DNA of 64,000 bases, taken from NCBI RefSeq assembly GCF_022664465.1, contig NZ_JAKREV010000005.1:238824-302823 (forward strand), written 5' to 3'. The notes below the pieces were generated by a model that did no database searches, was not told the origin of the DNA, and saw nothing but the letters and a program-made list of their open reading frames with translations. A program made the translations under genes and the position numbers. Shown in pieces: positions 23,778 to 34,600 of the stretch. Every line of letters begins with the position of its first letter. Position 1 is the first letter of the stretch. Source of the stretch: Sphingomonas hankookensis (GTDB lineage: Bacteria > Pseudomonadota > Alphaproteobacteria > Sphingomonadales > Sphingomonadaceae).

Positions 23778-24338
23778 ATGATCACCGCCATCCGCGAAGT
23801 CCGCCGTGCGCAGGGCCTGACCCTCGAAGAAGTCGCAATCCGCTGCGTGCCGCCCACCACCGCGCAGACCATCGGCCGCCTCGAAACCGGCACGCGCACC
23901 GTCTCCGTCGGCTGGCTCAACCGCATTGCCGCTGCGCTGGCCGTCGACACCGCCGACCTCGTCCGCCTGCCCGATCGTCCCGACATCCCCGTCGCGGCGA
24001 TTCTCGACGGGTCGGGCGCCGCCGCCCCGCGCCGCGCGATGAGCGTCACCCCGCCGCGCGCCGAACCCGAACTGGTGGCGATGATCGTGCAGGCGGCCAC
24101 CGGCGACTATCGCGCGGGCGACATGGTGTGGTGCCGCCGCCTCGCCCCCGCCGACTATATCGCCGCGCTCCACCGCGACGTGCTGGCCCCCGGCCCCGCC
24201 GGTCGCTTCGCCTTCGGCCGGCTGCTGGCGTTCGACGGCGACATGGTGTCGCTGCTGCCCACGACGCTGGGCACCGGCCCGGTGGCGCTGGTCGCCCCAT
24301 GGATCGCGGTGGCGGAGCGGCTGGTGCGGAATCTCTAA
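23778..24338 (+). CDS. XRE-type HTH regulator with C-terminal peptidase-like sensor part
   Basis: A 186-aa protein. The first ~65 residues are an XRE helix-turn-helix (AIREVRRAQGLTLEEVAIR, RLETGTRTVSVGWLNRIAAAL). After a Pro-rich linker, residues about 95-185 form a beta-rich domain (VAMIVQAATGDYRAGDMVWC, then VLAPGPAGRFAFGRLLAFDG) that recalls the fold of S24/LexA-type C-terminal domains, though no Ser/Lys dyad is evident. GAGAGGACG provides the ribosome binding site. It may control its divergent DUF6456 neighbour. Confidence 0.8.
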   Translation: MITAIREVRRAQGLTLEEVAIRCVPPTTAQTIGRLETGTRTVSVGWLNRIAAALAVDTADLVRLPDRPDIPVAAILDGSGAAAPRRAMSVTPPRAEPELVAMIVQAATGDYRAGDMVWCRRLAPADYIAALHRDVLAPGPAGRFAFGRLLAFDGDMVSLLPTTLGTGPVALVAPWIAVAERLVRNL

Positions 24339-24346
24339 AGCTCCAA

Positions 24347-24431
24347 ACGTCACCCCAGCGAAGTCTGGGGTCTCCCGGTTGGAGAACGCAGCCTTCACCA
24401 CGCAGAGACCCCAGCCTTCGCTGGGGTGACG
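24347..24431. repeat. ACCCCAGCG-family palindromic pair
   Basis: Two inverted CGTCACCCCAGCGAAG... units separated by about 30 bases, so the whole 85 bp can fold on itself. It fills most of the gap between the XRE gene and ptsP. Confidence 0.85.
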
Positions 24432-24544
24432 CAAGCGGCGGCAGGCAGGAATGACGATGCAGCTGACGCCCCCCAACCCCAACTTTCCCCGACGTCGCCC
24501 TAAAGCGTCGTGACGCCCCCGCCTTCCCGTGTTAGCCCTCGTCC

Positions 24545-26821
24545 ATGCCCGTCTCGGCCACCGCCTCCGCCCGCGAAATCCTGACCAACCTTCACGACGT
24601 GATGGCGTCGCGAAGTCCGGCGCAGGCTAAGCTCAACTCGGTCGTCCGCATCATCGCCGAGGCGCTGGATAGCGAGGTCTGCTCGATCTACCTGCTGCGC
24701 GAAGGGCTGCTCGAACTCTTCGCCACGGTCGGCCTGTCGCAGGAGGCGGTGCACGTTACCAAGCTGGCGCCGGGCGAGGGCCTTGTCGGCACCATCGTCG
24801 CCAATGTCGAAACGCTCAACCTGGCCGAAGCGGCGACCCATCCCGACTTCGCCTATCGCCCCGAAACCGGCGAGGAAATGTATCACAGCTTCGCCGGCGT
24901 GCCCGTCATCCGCCGCGAACGCGCGGTGGGCGTGCTGGCGGTGCAGCATGCCGATCCGCGCCGCTATGCCGATGTCGAGATCGAGGCGCTGCAGACCGTT
25001 GCGATGGTGCTGTCCGAACTGATCGCCAATGCCGACCTGATCGACGCGACCGGCGGCGCGTCGATCCGGCCGCAGGCGACCGGCGCGGTGCGCGTGCCCG
25101 GCTTCAAGCTGGTCGAGGGGATGGGCGCGGGCGTCGCCGTCTTCCACCAGCCGCGCATCGTCATCGAACATACCGTGGCCGACGATACCGAGGCGGAGCG
25201 CCACCGCGTCTATGCCGCGTTCGACAAGATGCGCGACCAGATCGAACGCATGTCGAACCAGGCCGAATTCGGCGTCGGCGGCGAACATGACGAGGTTCTC
25301 GCGACCTACAAGATGTTCGCCTATGACGAGGGATGGTCGCGCCGCATCAACGAGGCGATCGACAGCGGCCTGACCGCCGAAGCCGCGATCGAGCGCGTGC
25401 AGCAGCGCACCCGGATGCGGATGCGCGAGATCAAGGACCCGCTGCTCGCCGACCGGATGCACGACCTCGAGGACCTGTCCAACCGGTTGCTGCGCATCGT
25501 GTCGGGCCAGCTCGGCACCGCCGCGCAGATGGGCCTGCGGCAGGACACGATCCTGATCGCCCGCAATCTGGGTCCGGCCGAACTGCTCGAATATGACCGC
25601 CGCCGCCTGAAAGGGGTGGTGCTGGAGGAAGGGTCGCTGACCGCGCACGTCGTCATCGTCGCCCGCGCGATGGGCGTGCCGGTGCTGGGCCGCGTCCGCG
25701 ACGTCCGCCGCCTGATCGCGGAGGGCGACCGCCTGCTGCTCAACTCGGTCGAGGACCTGCTGGTCATCCGCCCGACCCCGGCGATGGAGGAGGCGTTCGA
25801 AGCCAAGCTGGCGCTCACGCAGAAGCGCCGCGCCGCCTTCGCCGCGATGAAGGGCGAACCGCCGGTGACGAAGGACGGCCACCGCGTCACGATGATGGTC
25901 AATGCCGGCCTGCGCGACGACGTGGCGGCACTCGACCTGACCGGCGCCGACGGCATCGGCCTGTTCCGCACCGAATTTCAGTTCCTCGTATCGGCCACCC
26001 TGCCGCAGCGCGAGCGCCAGCAGCGCCTCTATCGCGACGTATTGGACGTGGCCGGCGACCGCCCGGTCGTGTTCCGCACCGTCGATATCGGCGGCGACAA
26101 GGCGCTGCCCTATCTCGACCATGCCGAGGGGCATGACGAAGAGAACCCCGCCATGGGCTGGCGCGCGCTGCGCCTCGCTCTGGGACGCGAAGGGTTGATG
26201 AAGGCACAGGCCCGCGCCCTGATCGAAGCCGCGGAAGGCCGCACGCTGAACGTCATGTTCCCCATGGTGTCCGAACCCTGGGAGTTCGAGGAAGCCCGCA
26301 CCCTGTTCGAGGCGCAGCGCGAATGGTTGCGCGGGCGGGGCAAGGCGCTGCCGACCGACATCCGTTACGGCGCGATGCTGGAAGTGCCGGCGCTCGCCGA
26401 CGTGCTCGATTTCCTGTGGCCGCAACTCGACTTCCTGTCGATCGGCACCAACGACCTGACCCAGTTCCTGTTCGCCGCCGACCGCGCCGACCCGCGGCTC
26501 GCGGTGCGTTATGATTGGCTCAGCCCGGCGATCCTGCGCTTCCTCCGCCGCGTCACCCGCGCCGCGCACGAGGCGGGCAAGCCGGTCGCGGTCTGCGGCG
26601 AGATGGGCGGGCGTCCCCTCGAAGCGATGGCGCTGATCGCGCTCGGCATCGACCGCCTGTCGATCACGCCCGCCGCCGTCGGCCCGGTCAAGGCGATGAT
26701 CCGCTCGCTCGACCGGCAGGCGGCGATGGCCGAGATCGACCGTCTGCTGGCCACCCCCAGCCGCACCCTGCGCCCCGCGCTGGAAGACTGGGCCAGGGCC
26801 AACAACGTGGAACTCTCCTAA
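24545..26821 (+). CDS. ptsP: PtsP, phosphoenolpyruvate-protein phosphotransferase of the nitrogen PTS (EI-Ntr)
   Basis: A 758-aa enzyme I homologue that autophosphorylates from PEP and passes phosphate to NPr, feeding regulatory PTS signalling on nitrogen and carbon status. An N-terminal GAF domain (about residues 20-165; EVCSIYLLREGLLELFATVG, AGVPVIRRERAVGVLAVQH) precedes the enzyme I core. The phospho-histidine is His368 in SLTAHVVIVARAMGVPVLG (TAH where TSH is usual). DGIGLFRTEFQF and FLSIGTNDLTQFLFAADRAD are the PEP-binding motifs, and PVAVCGEMGG has the catalytic Cys. The length is typical. Confidence 0.95.
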   Translation: MPVSATASAREILTNLHDVMASRSPAQAKLNSVVRIIAEALDSEVCSIYLLREGLLELFATVGLSQEAVHVTKLAPGEGLVGTIVANVETLNLAEAATHPDFAYRPETGEEMYHSFAGVPVIRRERAVGVLAVQHADPRRYADVEIEALQTVAMVLSELIANADLIDATGGASIRPQATGAVRVPGFKLVEGMGAGVAVFHQPRIVIEHTVADDTEAERHRVYAAFDKMRDQIERMSNQAEFGVGGEHDEVLATYKMFAYDEGWSRRINEAIDSGLTAEAAIERVQQRTRMRMREIKDPLLADRMHDLEDLSNRLLRIVSGQLGTAAQMGLRQDTILIARNLGPAELLEYDRRRLKGVVLEEGSLTAHVVIVARAMGVPVLGRVRDVRRLIAEGDRLLLNSVEDLLVIRPTPAMEEAFEAKLALTQKRRAAFAAMKGEPPVTKDGHRVTMMVNAGLRDDVAALDLTGADGIGLFRTEFQFLVSATLPQRERQQRLYRDVLDVAGDRPVVFRTVDIGGDKALPYLDHAEGHDEENPAMGWRALRLALGREGLMKAQARALIEAAEGRTLNVMFPMVSEPWEFEEARTLFEAQREWLRGRGKALPTDIRYGAMLEVPALADVLDFLWPQLDFLSIGTNDLTQFLFAADRADPRLAVRYDWLSPAILRFLRRVTRAAHEAGKPVAVCGEMGGRPLEAMALIALGIDRLSITPAAVGPVKAMIRSLDRQAAMAEIDRLLATPSRTLRPALEDWARANNVELS

Positions 26822-26827
26822 ATCCTC

Positions 26828-26955
26828 CCCGCTCCGCGGGGAGGGGGACCGCCGCGAAGCGGTGGTGGAGGGGGATCGCCTCGCAAAGCAACCGCAGTGT
26901 ATGCCGACACCCCCTCCACCAGCTGCGCTGGTCCCCCTCCCCGTGCCGGGAAGGA
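26828..26955. repeat. palindromic repeat cluster upstream of the RodZ-like gene
   Basis: Inverted CCCCGC/GCGGGG arms around CTCCGCGGGGAGGGGG, plus a distal GCTGGTCCCCCTCCCCG arm complementary to the left part, giving a long imperfect hairpin. It follows ptsP by 7 bases and could act as its terminator. Confidence 0.65.
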
Positions 26956-27072
26956 TAGGCGAGTCCTCGCCGCAATTCCTCGCCACTTGCCCGCTCCGGC
27001 GTTGACAGCCGCAGCCCGCTGGCCGAAACCGCGAGACGACCGGGGGCGGACAGCGGGTTTGGAAGGGTACGA

Positions 27073-27897
27073 ATGATGGACGGCGACAGCACCACGGGCA
27101 CGCCGCGGACGGCGGGCATGATGCTGCGTTCGGCACGCGAGGCGCAGGGCCTGACCCTGTCCGACGTCGCACAGCGCACCCGCATTCCGCTGCGCCACCT
27201 CGAAGCGGTCGAGGACGGCAAGTTCCAGGCGCTCCCGTCGATCACCTACGCGATGGGCTTCGGCCGCGCCTATGCCCGCGCCGTCAACATCGATGAGACC
27301 GAGGTCGCGCGTGCGCTGCGCGCCGAACTCGCCGCGAACTATCAGCGGCCCGAACCGCTGCAGGACCTCGAACCGATCGACATGCGCCGTGGCCCCTCGG
27401 GCGGGCTGGTGGCGATCGCCGCAGCGGTCGCGATCGTGCTGCTGCTCGGTGTCGGCCTGTATTTCGGCACGTCGCTGTTCCGCCGGGACGAGGCGGTGAC
27501 CGCCCCCGCCGCGACCGTCGCCGGCGATCTCGGCATGCTGCCCTCGCCGACCCCGGCCCCCGGTACGACAGGCGGTGCCGCCCCGGCATCGGCCCCCGTA
27601 CCCGCCGGCGGCGGACAGGTGACGCTGACCGCGACCGGCCCGGCGTGGGTCCGCATCTTCGACGACACCGGCACGCTGGTGAACAAGGAAATGGCGGCGG
27701 GGGAGCGCTACGACGTGCCGATGGCCGCGAAGAACCCGCAGATTCGCACCGGCCGCCCCGACCTGATCACCGTCACCGTCAACGGATCGAACGTGCCGCC
27801 GCTCGGCACCGCCGAACGCGCGGTCACCGTCGGCATCAGCGCCGAGGCGCTACGCGCCCGCGGCGAAGCATCGCCGACCCCGGCACCCGTCGGTTAA
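27073..27897 (+). CDS. RodZ-like protein (HTH_25 / DUF4115)
   Basis: A 274-aa RodZ-type protein that links MreB filaments to the membrane in cell-shape control. Residues about 15-85 hold the cytoplasmic HTH (LRSAREAQGLTLSDVAQRTR, LRHLEAVEDGKF, TYAMGFGRAYARAV). One transmembrane helix follows (GLVAIAAAVAIVLLLGVGLY, about 114-133), then a Pro/Ala-rich linker and the periplasmic DUF4115 domain (ATGPAWVRIFDDTGTLVNKE). The size and order are usual for alphaproteobacterial RodZ. Start ATG 27073; an ATG one codon later is also possible. Confidence 0.9.
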   Translation: MMDGDSTTGTPRTAGMMLRSAREAQGLTLSDVAQRTRIPLRHLEAVEDGKFQALPSITYAMGFGRAYARAVNIDETEVARALRAELAANYQRPEPLQDLEPIDMRRGPSGGLVAIAAAVAIVLLLGVGLYFGTSLFRRDEAVTAPAATVAGDLGMLPSPTPAPGTTGGAAPASAPVPAGGGQVTLTATGPAWVRIFDDTGTLVNKEMAAGERYDVPMAAKNPQIRTGRPDLITVTVNGSNVPPLGTAERAVTVGISAEALRARGEASPTPAPVG

Positions 27898-27965
27898 GCA
27901 TGGCGACAGGTCGGTCGCCTAGGGTCATACTGCCTGTTCACCGTCATGCTCCGGGGGGAGTTTTC

Positions 27966-28955
27966 ATGCGTTATCTCAAAGCCCTGCCGCTCCTCGCGCT
28001 AGGTCTTCTCGCCGCCCTGCCCGCCACGGCCCAGACCACGACCCAGATCGAACCGCGCGTGAACAAGCTGGAGCGCGAGATGCGCGCGGTGCAGCGGAAG
28101 GTCTTTCCCGGCGGCGCGCCCAATCAGGTCGAACCGCAGATCACTGCCCCGACCCAGCCGACCGAAATCCCCGGCAGCCCGTCGAGCGGCCCGCTCGCCA
28201 CGCTGACCTCGCGCGTCGATGCGCTCGAATCGCAGCAACAGGCGCTGACCGGCCAGCTCGAACAGGCGCAGTATAAGCTGCGCCAGCTCGAATCGTCGTT
28301 CGAGGCGTACAAGAGCGCGACCGACACGCGGATCAAGGCGATCGAGAGCGCCGGCGCCCCGCCGATCGCCCCCGCCACCCCCGGCGCGGTCGCCGCCGCG
28401 GGCGACACCTCGACCGACGCGCCGCCCCCGCGCGGTCCGGGCAATGGCGGCGGGACGCTGGGCGGCGGCACGGTCCGCCCGCCAGTCGTCACCGCCCCCG
28501 CCGCAACCGCCGATCCCGCCCGCGCCAGCCGCATCGCCGCGATCGAAAAGGCCAATTCGGGTGATGCAGCGGAGGACGGCTATCTCTACGGCTTCCGCCT
28601 GTGGAGCGCGAAGCTCTACCCCGAAGCGATCGCCGCGCTGCGTCCGGTCGTCGCGAAATACCCTAAACACCGCCGCGCCAGCTACGCCCAGAACCTGATC
28701 GGCCGGTCCTATCTCGACGACGGCAAGCCCAGCCTCGCCAGCCGCGAATTCTACGACAACTACAAAAACATGCCCGAAGGCGAACGCGCCCCCGACAGCC
28801 TGTTCTATCTGGCCGATGCGCTGGTGAAGTTGAAGAAGACCAAGGAAGCCTGCGACGTCTATGGCGAGCTGACCGACGTCTATGGCGAGAAGATATCGGC
28901 CACGATGAAGGCCGATGTCGCCAGGGGTCGTAGCGCTGCGAAATGTGCGGCGTAG
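27966..28955 (+). CDS. CpoB/YbgF family periplasmic TPR protein
   Basis: A 329-aa exported protein with a signal peptide (MRYLKALPLLALGLLAALPA, ending ATAQ). A coiled-coil segment follows (LTSRVDALESQQQALTGQLE), then a Gly/Pro-rich linker and C-terminal TPR-like repeats (FRLWSAKLYPEAIAALRPVV, ASYAQNLIGRSYLDDGKPSL, FYLADALVKLKKTKEACDVY). CpoB acts with TolA and PBP1B to coordinate outer-membrane constriction and septal peptidoglycan synthesis; here the tol-pal genes are not adjacent. A strong GGGGGGAG ribosome binding site lies 5 bases before the ATG. Confidence 0.88.
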   Translation: MRYLKALPLLALGLLAALPATAQTTTQIEPRVNKLEREMRAVQRKVFPGGAPNQVEPQITAPTQPTEIPGSPSSGPLATLTSRVDALESQQQALTGQLEQAQYKLRQLESSFEAYKSATDTRIKAIESAGAPPIAPATPGAVAAAGDTSTDAPPPRGPGNGGGTLGGGTVRPPVVTAPAATADPARASRIAAIEKANSGDAAEDGYLYGFRLWSAKLYPEAIAALRPVVAKYPKHRRASYAQNLIGRSYLDDGKPSLASREFYDNYKNMPEGERAPDSLFYLADALVKLKKTKEACDVYGELTDVYGEKISATMKADVARGRSAAKCAA

Positions 28956-29325
28956 AGGCAGTCGCGTGCCTCTCCGTTCGTGCTGAGTAAGGGCTGAGCT
29001 TGTCGAAAGCCTGTATCGAAGCACGTTTGGGGCTCCTTCGATACGCTGCTTCGACAAGCCCGGCAGATATGCAGGACAAACGGGTGGAGTGAAGCGGAGT
29101 GGACGGACCGCCCTCACCCACCCCGTTCGGTTCGAGCAGCTTCGAGCTTGTCGAGAAGCGTCCGTCGAGAACTCCCTGCTCGGGGCAACCCCTTCGCGAC
29201 TTCGGTTCTCGACAAGCTCGAACCTGCGCTCGAAGCAAACGGAGGGTTAGAGACATGGAAGAAGGCGTAGCTGGCCGAACTGAACTAATGCCCCGCCGCC
29301 CTGCCTCACGACTACTAGAACGCCT
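28956..29325. repeat. repeat-filled gap before tilS
   Basis: A 370-bp stretch without a gene. It holds a TGAGCTTGTCGAAAG-type inverted pair (about 28980-29072) and the third 120-bp element (29123-29242). A short AT-richer stretch remains before the tilS start; no convincing promoter was seen. Confidence 0.8.
29123..29242 (+). repeat. 120-bp palindromic element, copy 3
   Basis: Begins CCGTTCGGTTCGAGCAGC and ends CTCGAAGCAAACGG. Identical length and orientation to copies 1 and 2, with the same TTCGAGCTTGTCGAGAA arm. Confidence 0.9.
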
Positions 29326-30444
29326 ATGATCTCCGCCGAGGCCGCCACCCGTTTCACAACTGACCTGACGGCGCTGACCCCCGCCCCGACCACCGACCGC
29401 CCCCTCGCCATCGCGGTTTCCGGCGGCCCCGACTCGATGGCACTCCTCGCCCTCGCCACCACCGCCTTCCGGGGCGCGATCATCGCCGCCACCGTCGACC
29501 ACCGCCTGCGCGCCGCCTCGACGCACGAAGCCGCAATGGTCGCAAATTGGTGCCACGCGAACCACATCCCCCACGCCACGCTCGCCCCCGACCGCCCCCC
29601 CGCTGGCGCCAGCATTCAGGCACAGGCGCGCCACGCCCGCTACGCGCTGCTCGCCGACTGGGCACTAGCGGCGAACGCCTGTGCCATCGCCACCGCGCAC
29701 CACGCCGACGACCAGGCCGAAACCTTCCTGATGCGCGCCGCCCGCGGATCGGGACCGGCGGGGCTGGCCGGCATCCGCCCGCGTTGGGCGTTCGACGCCG
29801 CCAGCTGGCACGCAACCCACCTCCACACGTCACCCCAGCGAGGGCTGGGATCTCCCTCGCTAGATCGAAACACCAGCCAGCCGCGAGACCACAACCTGCG
29901 CTGCAGTGACGATCCGGGCGAACGAGGGACTGCGACGAAACGCATCCCCATCCTCCGCCCCCTCCTCACCTGGCGCCGCACCGAACTGCGCACCCTCGCC
30001 GCCGACCTGCCCTTCGTCGATGACCCCTCGAACACCGACCCCCGCCACGATCGCACCCACGCCCGCGCACTGCTGGCCGACAGCAACCTCGATCCCGTGG
30101 CCCTCGCCGCCGCCGCCGCGCATTGCCGGGAGGTCGACGCCGCACTGACCGACACCGTCGACTGGCTGTGGCGCACCCGCCGCCGCGACGCCGAAGTTGG
30201 CGAACACCGCATCGACATGACCGACCTGCCCCGCGAACTGCGCCGCCGACTCGCCCGCCGCGCGATCGGCGCCGTCCGCCGCGACCATGCCATCACCGAA
30301 GGCCAATGGTCCGACGCCGCCAACATCGAATCGCTGCTCAACGCGCTCGAATCGGGCCAAAAGGCGACCCACGCCGGCGTCCTCGCCTCCGCAACCCGCG
30401 GAATCTGGCATTTCCGCCCCGCCCCGCCGCGCCGATCATACTGA
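29326..30444 (+). CDS. tilS: TilS, tRNA(Ile)-lysidine synthase, carrying an internal repeat insertion
   Basis: A 372-aa N-type ATP pyrophosphatase that converts the wobble C of tRNA-Ile(CAU) to lysidine, an essential activity. The PP-loop is SGGPDS (residues 32-37). The family motifs TVDHRLR, AQARHARYALLADWA and ATAHHADDQAETFLMR follow, with PLLTWRRTELRTLA after. Between GIRPRWAFDA and the RPLLTW segment, residues about 168-196 are encoded by an ACCCCAGCG-family repeat (29827-29911), a low-complexity insert not expected in this family. The frame stays open, so the enzyme is probably functional with a surface loop. Confidence 0.92.
   Translation: MISAEAATRFTTDLTALTPAPTTDRPLAIAVSGGPDSMALLALATTAFRGAIIAATVDHRLRAASTHEAAMVANWCHANHIPHATLAPDRPPAGASIQAQARHARYALLADWALAANACAIATAHHADDQAETFLMRAARGSGPAGLAGIRPRWAFDAASWHATHLHTSPQRGLGSPSLDRNTSQPRDHNLRCSDDPGERGTATKRIPILRPLLTWRRTELRTLAADLPFVDDPSNTDPRHDRTHARALLADSNLDPVALAAAAAHCREVDAALTDTVDWLWRTRRRDAEVGEHRIDMTDLPRELRRRLARRAIGAVRRDHAITEGQWSDAANIESLLNALESGQKATHAGVLASATRGIWHFRPAPPRRSY
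29827..29911. repeat. ACCCCAGCG-family palindromic pair inserted in frame in tilS
   Basis: Same CGTCACCCCAGCG ... CTGCGCTGCAGTGACG layout as the intergenic copies, also 85 bp long like the copy at 24347, but located within the tilS reading frame. Confidence 0.85.
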
Positions 30445-30458
30445 TCGACGTTGTTCCA

Positions 30459-30486
30459 TTGCCATTAACCCGGGCAAGCCTATCTT
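30459..30486 (+). promoter_or_regulatory. possible sigma-70 promoter of ftsH
   Basis: TTGCCA and TATCTT separated by 16 bases, 27 bp before the ATG, with a GAGAGG ribosome binding site between. A by-eye match only. Confidence 0.4.
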
Positions 30487-30513
30487 GGGTGCACTGAGAG
30501 GTAGCACGTCCGC

Positions 30514-32475
<1,962 letters not shown>

Positions 32476-32500
32476 CCGCGTCATTCATGCCAACTTCGAC

Positions 32501-32534
32501 GGCGGCGTCCCCTTCGGATAGAGGGGGGCGCCGC
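32501..32534 (+). terminator. GC-rich hairpin downstream of ftsH
   Basis: GGCGGCGTCCCC pairs imperfectly with GGGGGGCGCCGC, 26 bases after the ftsH stop. No clear T-tract; a terminator role is probable, not certain. Confidence 0.5.
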
Positions 32535-32587
32535 TGGTCGTTAATGGTTCCTGTGCGCCAACTTCGTAACCTTCGAAGCCGTCCGTA

Positions 32588-32626
32588 TTGACTTCCCGCC
32601 CGCGCGGTCGAACGATGTAACATCGT
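32588..32626 (+). promoter_or_regulatory. possible promoter with overlapping 15-bp perfect palindrome
   Basis: TTGACT (32588-32593) lies about 17 bases before a perfect palindrome ACGATGT-A-ACATCGT (32612-32626) in the -10 region, 24 bases ahead of the hydrolase start codon. The position suggests a repressor or activator operator; the binding protein is unknown. Confidence 0.4.
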
Positions 32627-32649
32627 CCCATCCGTGGAGCCCGCCCCCG

Positions 32650-34578
32650 ATGCGTATCCGTCCGCTTCTCCTCGCCTGCACCCTCGCGCTCGGTGCCTCG
32701 ACCCTCGCCGCACAGACCGCCCAGCCCGGCCCCGATATCTGGCCGCCGAAGGGCGACATCCCGGCGAACTTCTTAGCCCCGACCGACAAATACGACTATG
32801 TGAAGCGCGAAGTGATGATCCCGATGCGCGACGGGGTGAAGCTGCATACGGTCATCATGATCCCGAAGGGTGCGGCCAACGCCCCGATCCTGCTGACCCG
32901 CACCCCGTACAACGCCTCGGGCCGCGTCGCCCGGGCCGACAGCACCAGCTATGTCGCGGCCCTGCCACAAGGTGATGAGGTGTTCACCCGCGCCGGCTAT
33001 ATCCGCGTGTTCCAGGACATTCGCGGCAAATATGGGTCGGAGGGCGAATACGTCGTAACCCGCCCGGTCCGCGGGCCGCTCAACCCGACCAATACTGACC
33101 ACGTCACCGACGCGTACGACACGATCGACTGGCTGGTGAACAAGGCGAACCTGCCCGAAAGCAACGGCCGCGTCGGCATGCTCGGGTCGTCGTACGAGGG
33201 CTTCACCGTCGTCATGGCGCTGCTGAACCCGCATCCCGCGCTCAAGGTAGCCGCGCCCGAAAGCCCGATGATCGACGGCTGGATGGGCGACGACTGGTTC
33301 CATTACGGCGCCTTCCGGCTGGCCAATATCGGCTGGATCGGCAGCCAGACCGGCTACAAGGGCTCGGGCAGTTCCCCGCCCTCGACCACCTATGACGATT
33401 ACGACCAGTTCCGGAACGTCGGCTCCGCCAACGACTGGGCCAAGGCGTCGGGCTATGCCCAGCTGCCCTTCTGGCAACGCTTCGTCGCGCACCCATCCTA
33501 CGACGCCTATTGGCAGGGACAGGCGCTCGACAAGCTGATTGCCGCCAATCCCTCCAACGTGCCCACCATGTGGGAACAGGGCCTGTGGGATCAGGAGGAC
33601 ATGTACGGCGCGATCACCGCATGGGAAGCGCTGAAGGCCAAGGGCAAGGGCGGCAACAACTTCCTCGTCATGGGTCCCTGGCGGCACAGCGGCGCGAATT
33701 ACGACGGCTCGACGCTGGGCGACATCAAGTTCAACGGCGACACCGCGCTGCAATGGCGCGAGAGGTATCTGTTCCCGTTCTTCGACCAGTATCTGCGCGA
33801 TGGCCGCCCCGCCTTCACCCCGCCGCAGGCGCTGATCTACAACACCGGCGAGAACCATTGGGACGAATTGCCCCAATGGCCGCTGTCGTGCGAGAAGGGC
33901 TGCGCCACCCCGCTCAAACCCATCTATCTGGGTGCGGACGGCGACCTCGGTTTCGCCCCGGCGAAGGCTGGTGGCGACAGCTATGTCTCCGACCCCGCCA
34001 AGCCGGTTCCGCACCTCTCCCGCCCGGTCAATTTCGACGATGGCCGGTGGAAGGCATGGCTGGTTAGCGACCAGCGCCATGTCGACGGTCGCGGTGACGT
34101 CATGACCTACCAGACGCCGGTGCTGACCCAATCGGTCAAGGTCGCCGGCGCGCCGATCGCCGACATCTTTGCCAAGACGACCGGCACCGATGGCGATTTC
34201 GTGGTGAAGGTGATCGACGTCTATCCCGACGTAGTACCGGGCCAGCCGGCAATGGGCGGCTATCAGCTCCCCATCAGCCTCGACATCTTCCGCGGGCGCT
34301 ATCGCAACGACTTCGCCAAGCCCTCGCCGATCCCGGCGAACAAGACGCAGCGCTACCGCTTCCGCCTGCCAACGGTGAACCATGTGTTCCAGCCGGGCCA
34401 CCGGATCATGGTGCAGGTCCAGTCGTCGCTGTTCCCGCTCTACGACCGCAACCCGCAGACGTACGTCCCGAACATCTTCACCGCGCCCAAGGACGCGTAC
34501 AAGAAGGCGACGGTGACGATCGAACGCGGCGGTGCCAGCCCGAGTGCGGTGTGGTTGCCGGTGGTGGCGGGGCAATAA
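32650..34578 (+). CDS. secreted CocE/NonD-family serine hydrolase, alpha-amino acid ester hydrolase-like
   Basis: A 642-aa exported hydrolase of the X-Pro dipeptidyl-peptidase (S15) / CocE family. A signal peptide (LLLACTLALGASTLAA) precedes the N-terminal alpha/beta hydrolase domain, which starts REVMIPMRDGVKLHTVIMIP. The nucleophile is Ser181 in GSSYEG. The helical cap and YDQFRNVGSANDWAKASG region resemble alpha-amino acid ester hydrolases and glutaryl-7-ACA acylases. A C-terminal jelly-roll domain follows (TDGDFVVKVIDVYPDV, FRLPTVNHVFQPGHRIMVQV). Substrate is uncertain: peptide-like esters or beta-lactam acylation are family activities. A GGAG site precedes the ATG. Confidence 0.88.
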   Translation: MRIRPLLLACTLALGASTLAAQTAQPGPDIWPPKGDIPANFLAPTDKYDYVKREVMIPMRDGVKLHTVIMIPKGAANAPILLTRTPYNASGRVARADSTSYVAALPQGDEVFTRAGYIRVFQDIRGKYGSEGEYVVTRPVRGPLNPTNTDHVTDAYDTIDWLVNKANLPESNGRVGMLGSSYEGFTVVMALLNPHPALKVAAPESPMIDGWMGDDWFHYGAFRLANIGWIGSQTGYKGSGSSPPSTTYDDYDQFRNVGSANDWAKASGYAQLPFWQRFVAHPSYDAYWQGQALDKLIAANPSNVPTMWEQGLWDQEDMYGAITAWEALKAKGKGGNNFLVMGPWRHSGANYDGSTLGDIKFNGDTALQWRERYLFPFFDQYLRDGRPAFTPPQALIYNTGENHWDELPQWPLSCEKGCATPLKPIYLGADGDLGFAPAKAGGDSYVSDPAKPVPHLSRPVNFDDGRWKAWLVSDQRHVDGRGDVMTYQTPVLTQSVKVAGAPIADIFAKTTGTDGDFVVKVIDVYPDVVPGQPAMGGYQLPISLDIFRGRYRNDFAKPSPIPANKTQRYRFRLPTVNHVFQPGHRIMVQVQSSLFPLYDRNPQTYVPNIFTAPKDAYKKATVTIERGGASPSAVWLPVVAGQ

Positions 34579-34600
34579 CCGGCACCCCTAGACCGAGCCA

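Noticed and set aside
24500..27172. 890-aa minus-strand open frame opposite ptsP
   Set aside because: Shadow frame of high-GC codon use; no domain pattern.
28980..29072. CRISPR-like repeats near the palindromes
   Set aside because: Repeats are inverted pairs, not regularly spaced direct repeats, and no cas genes are present.
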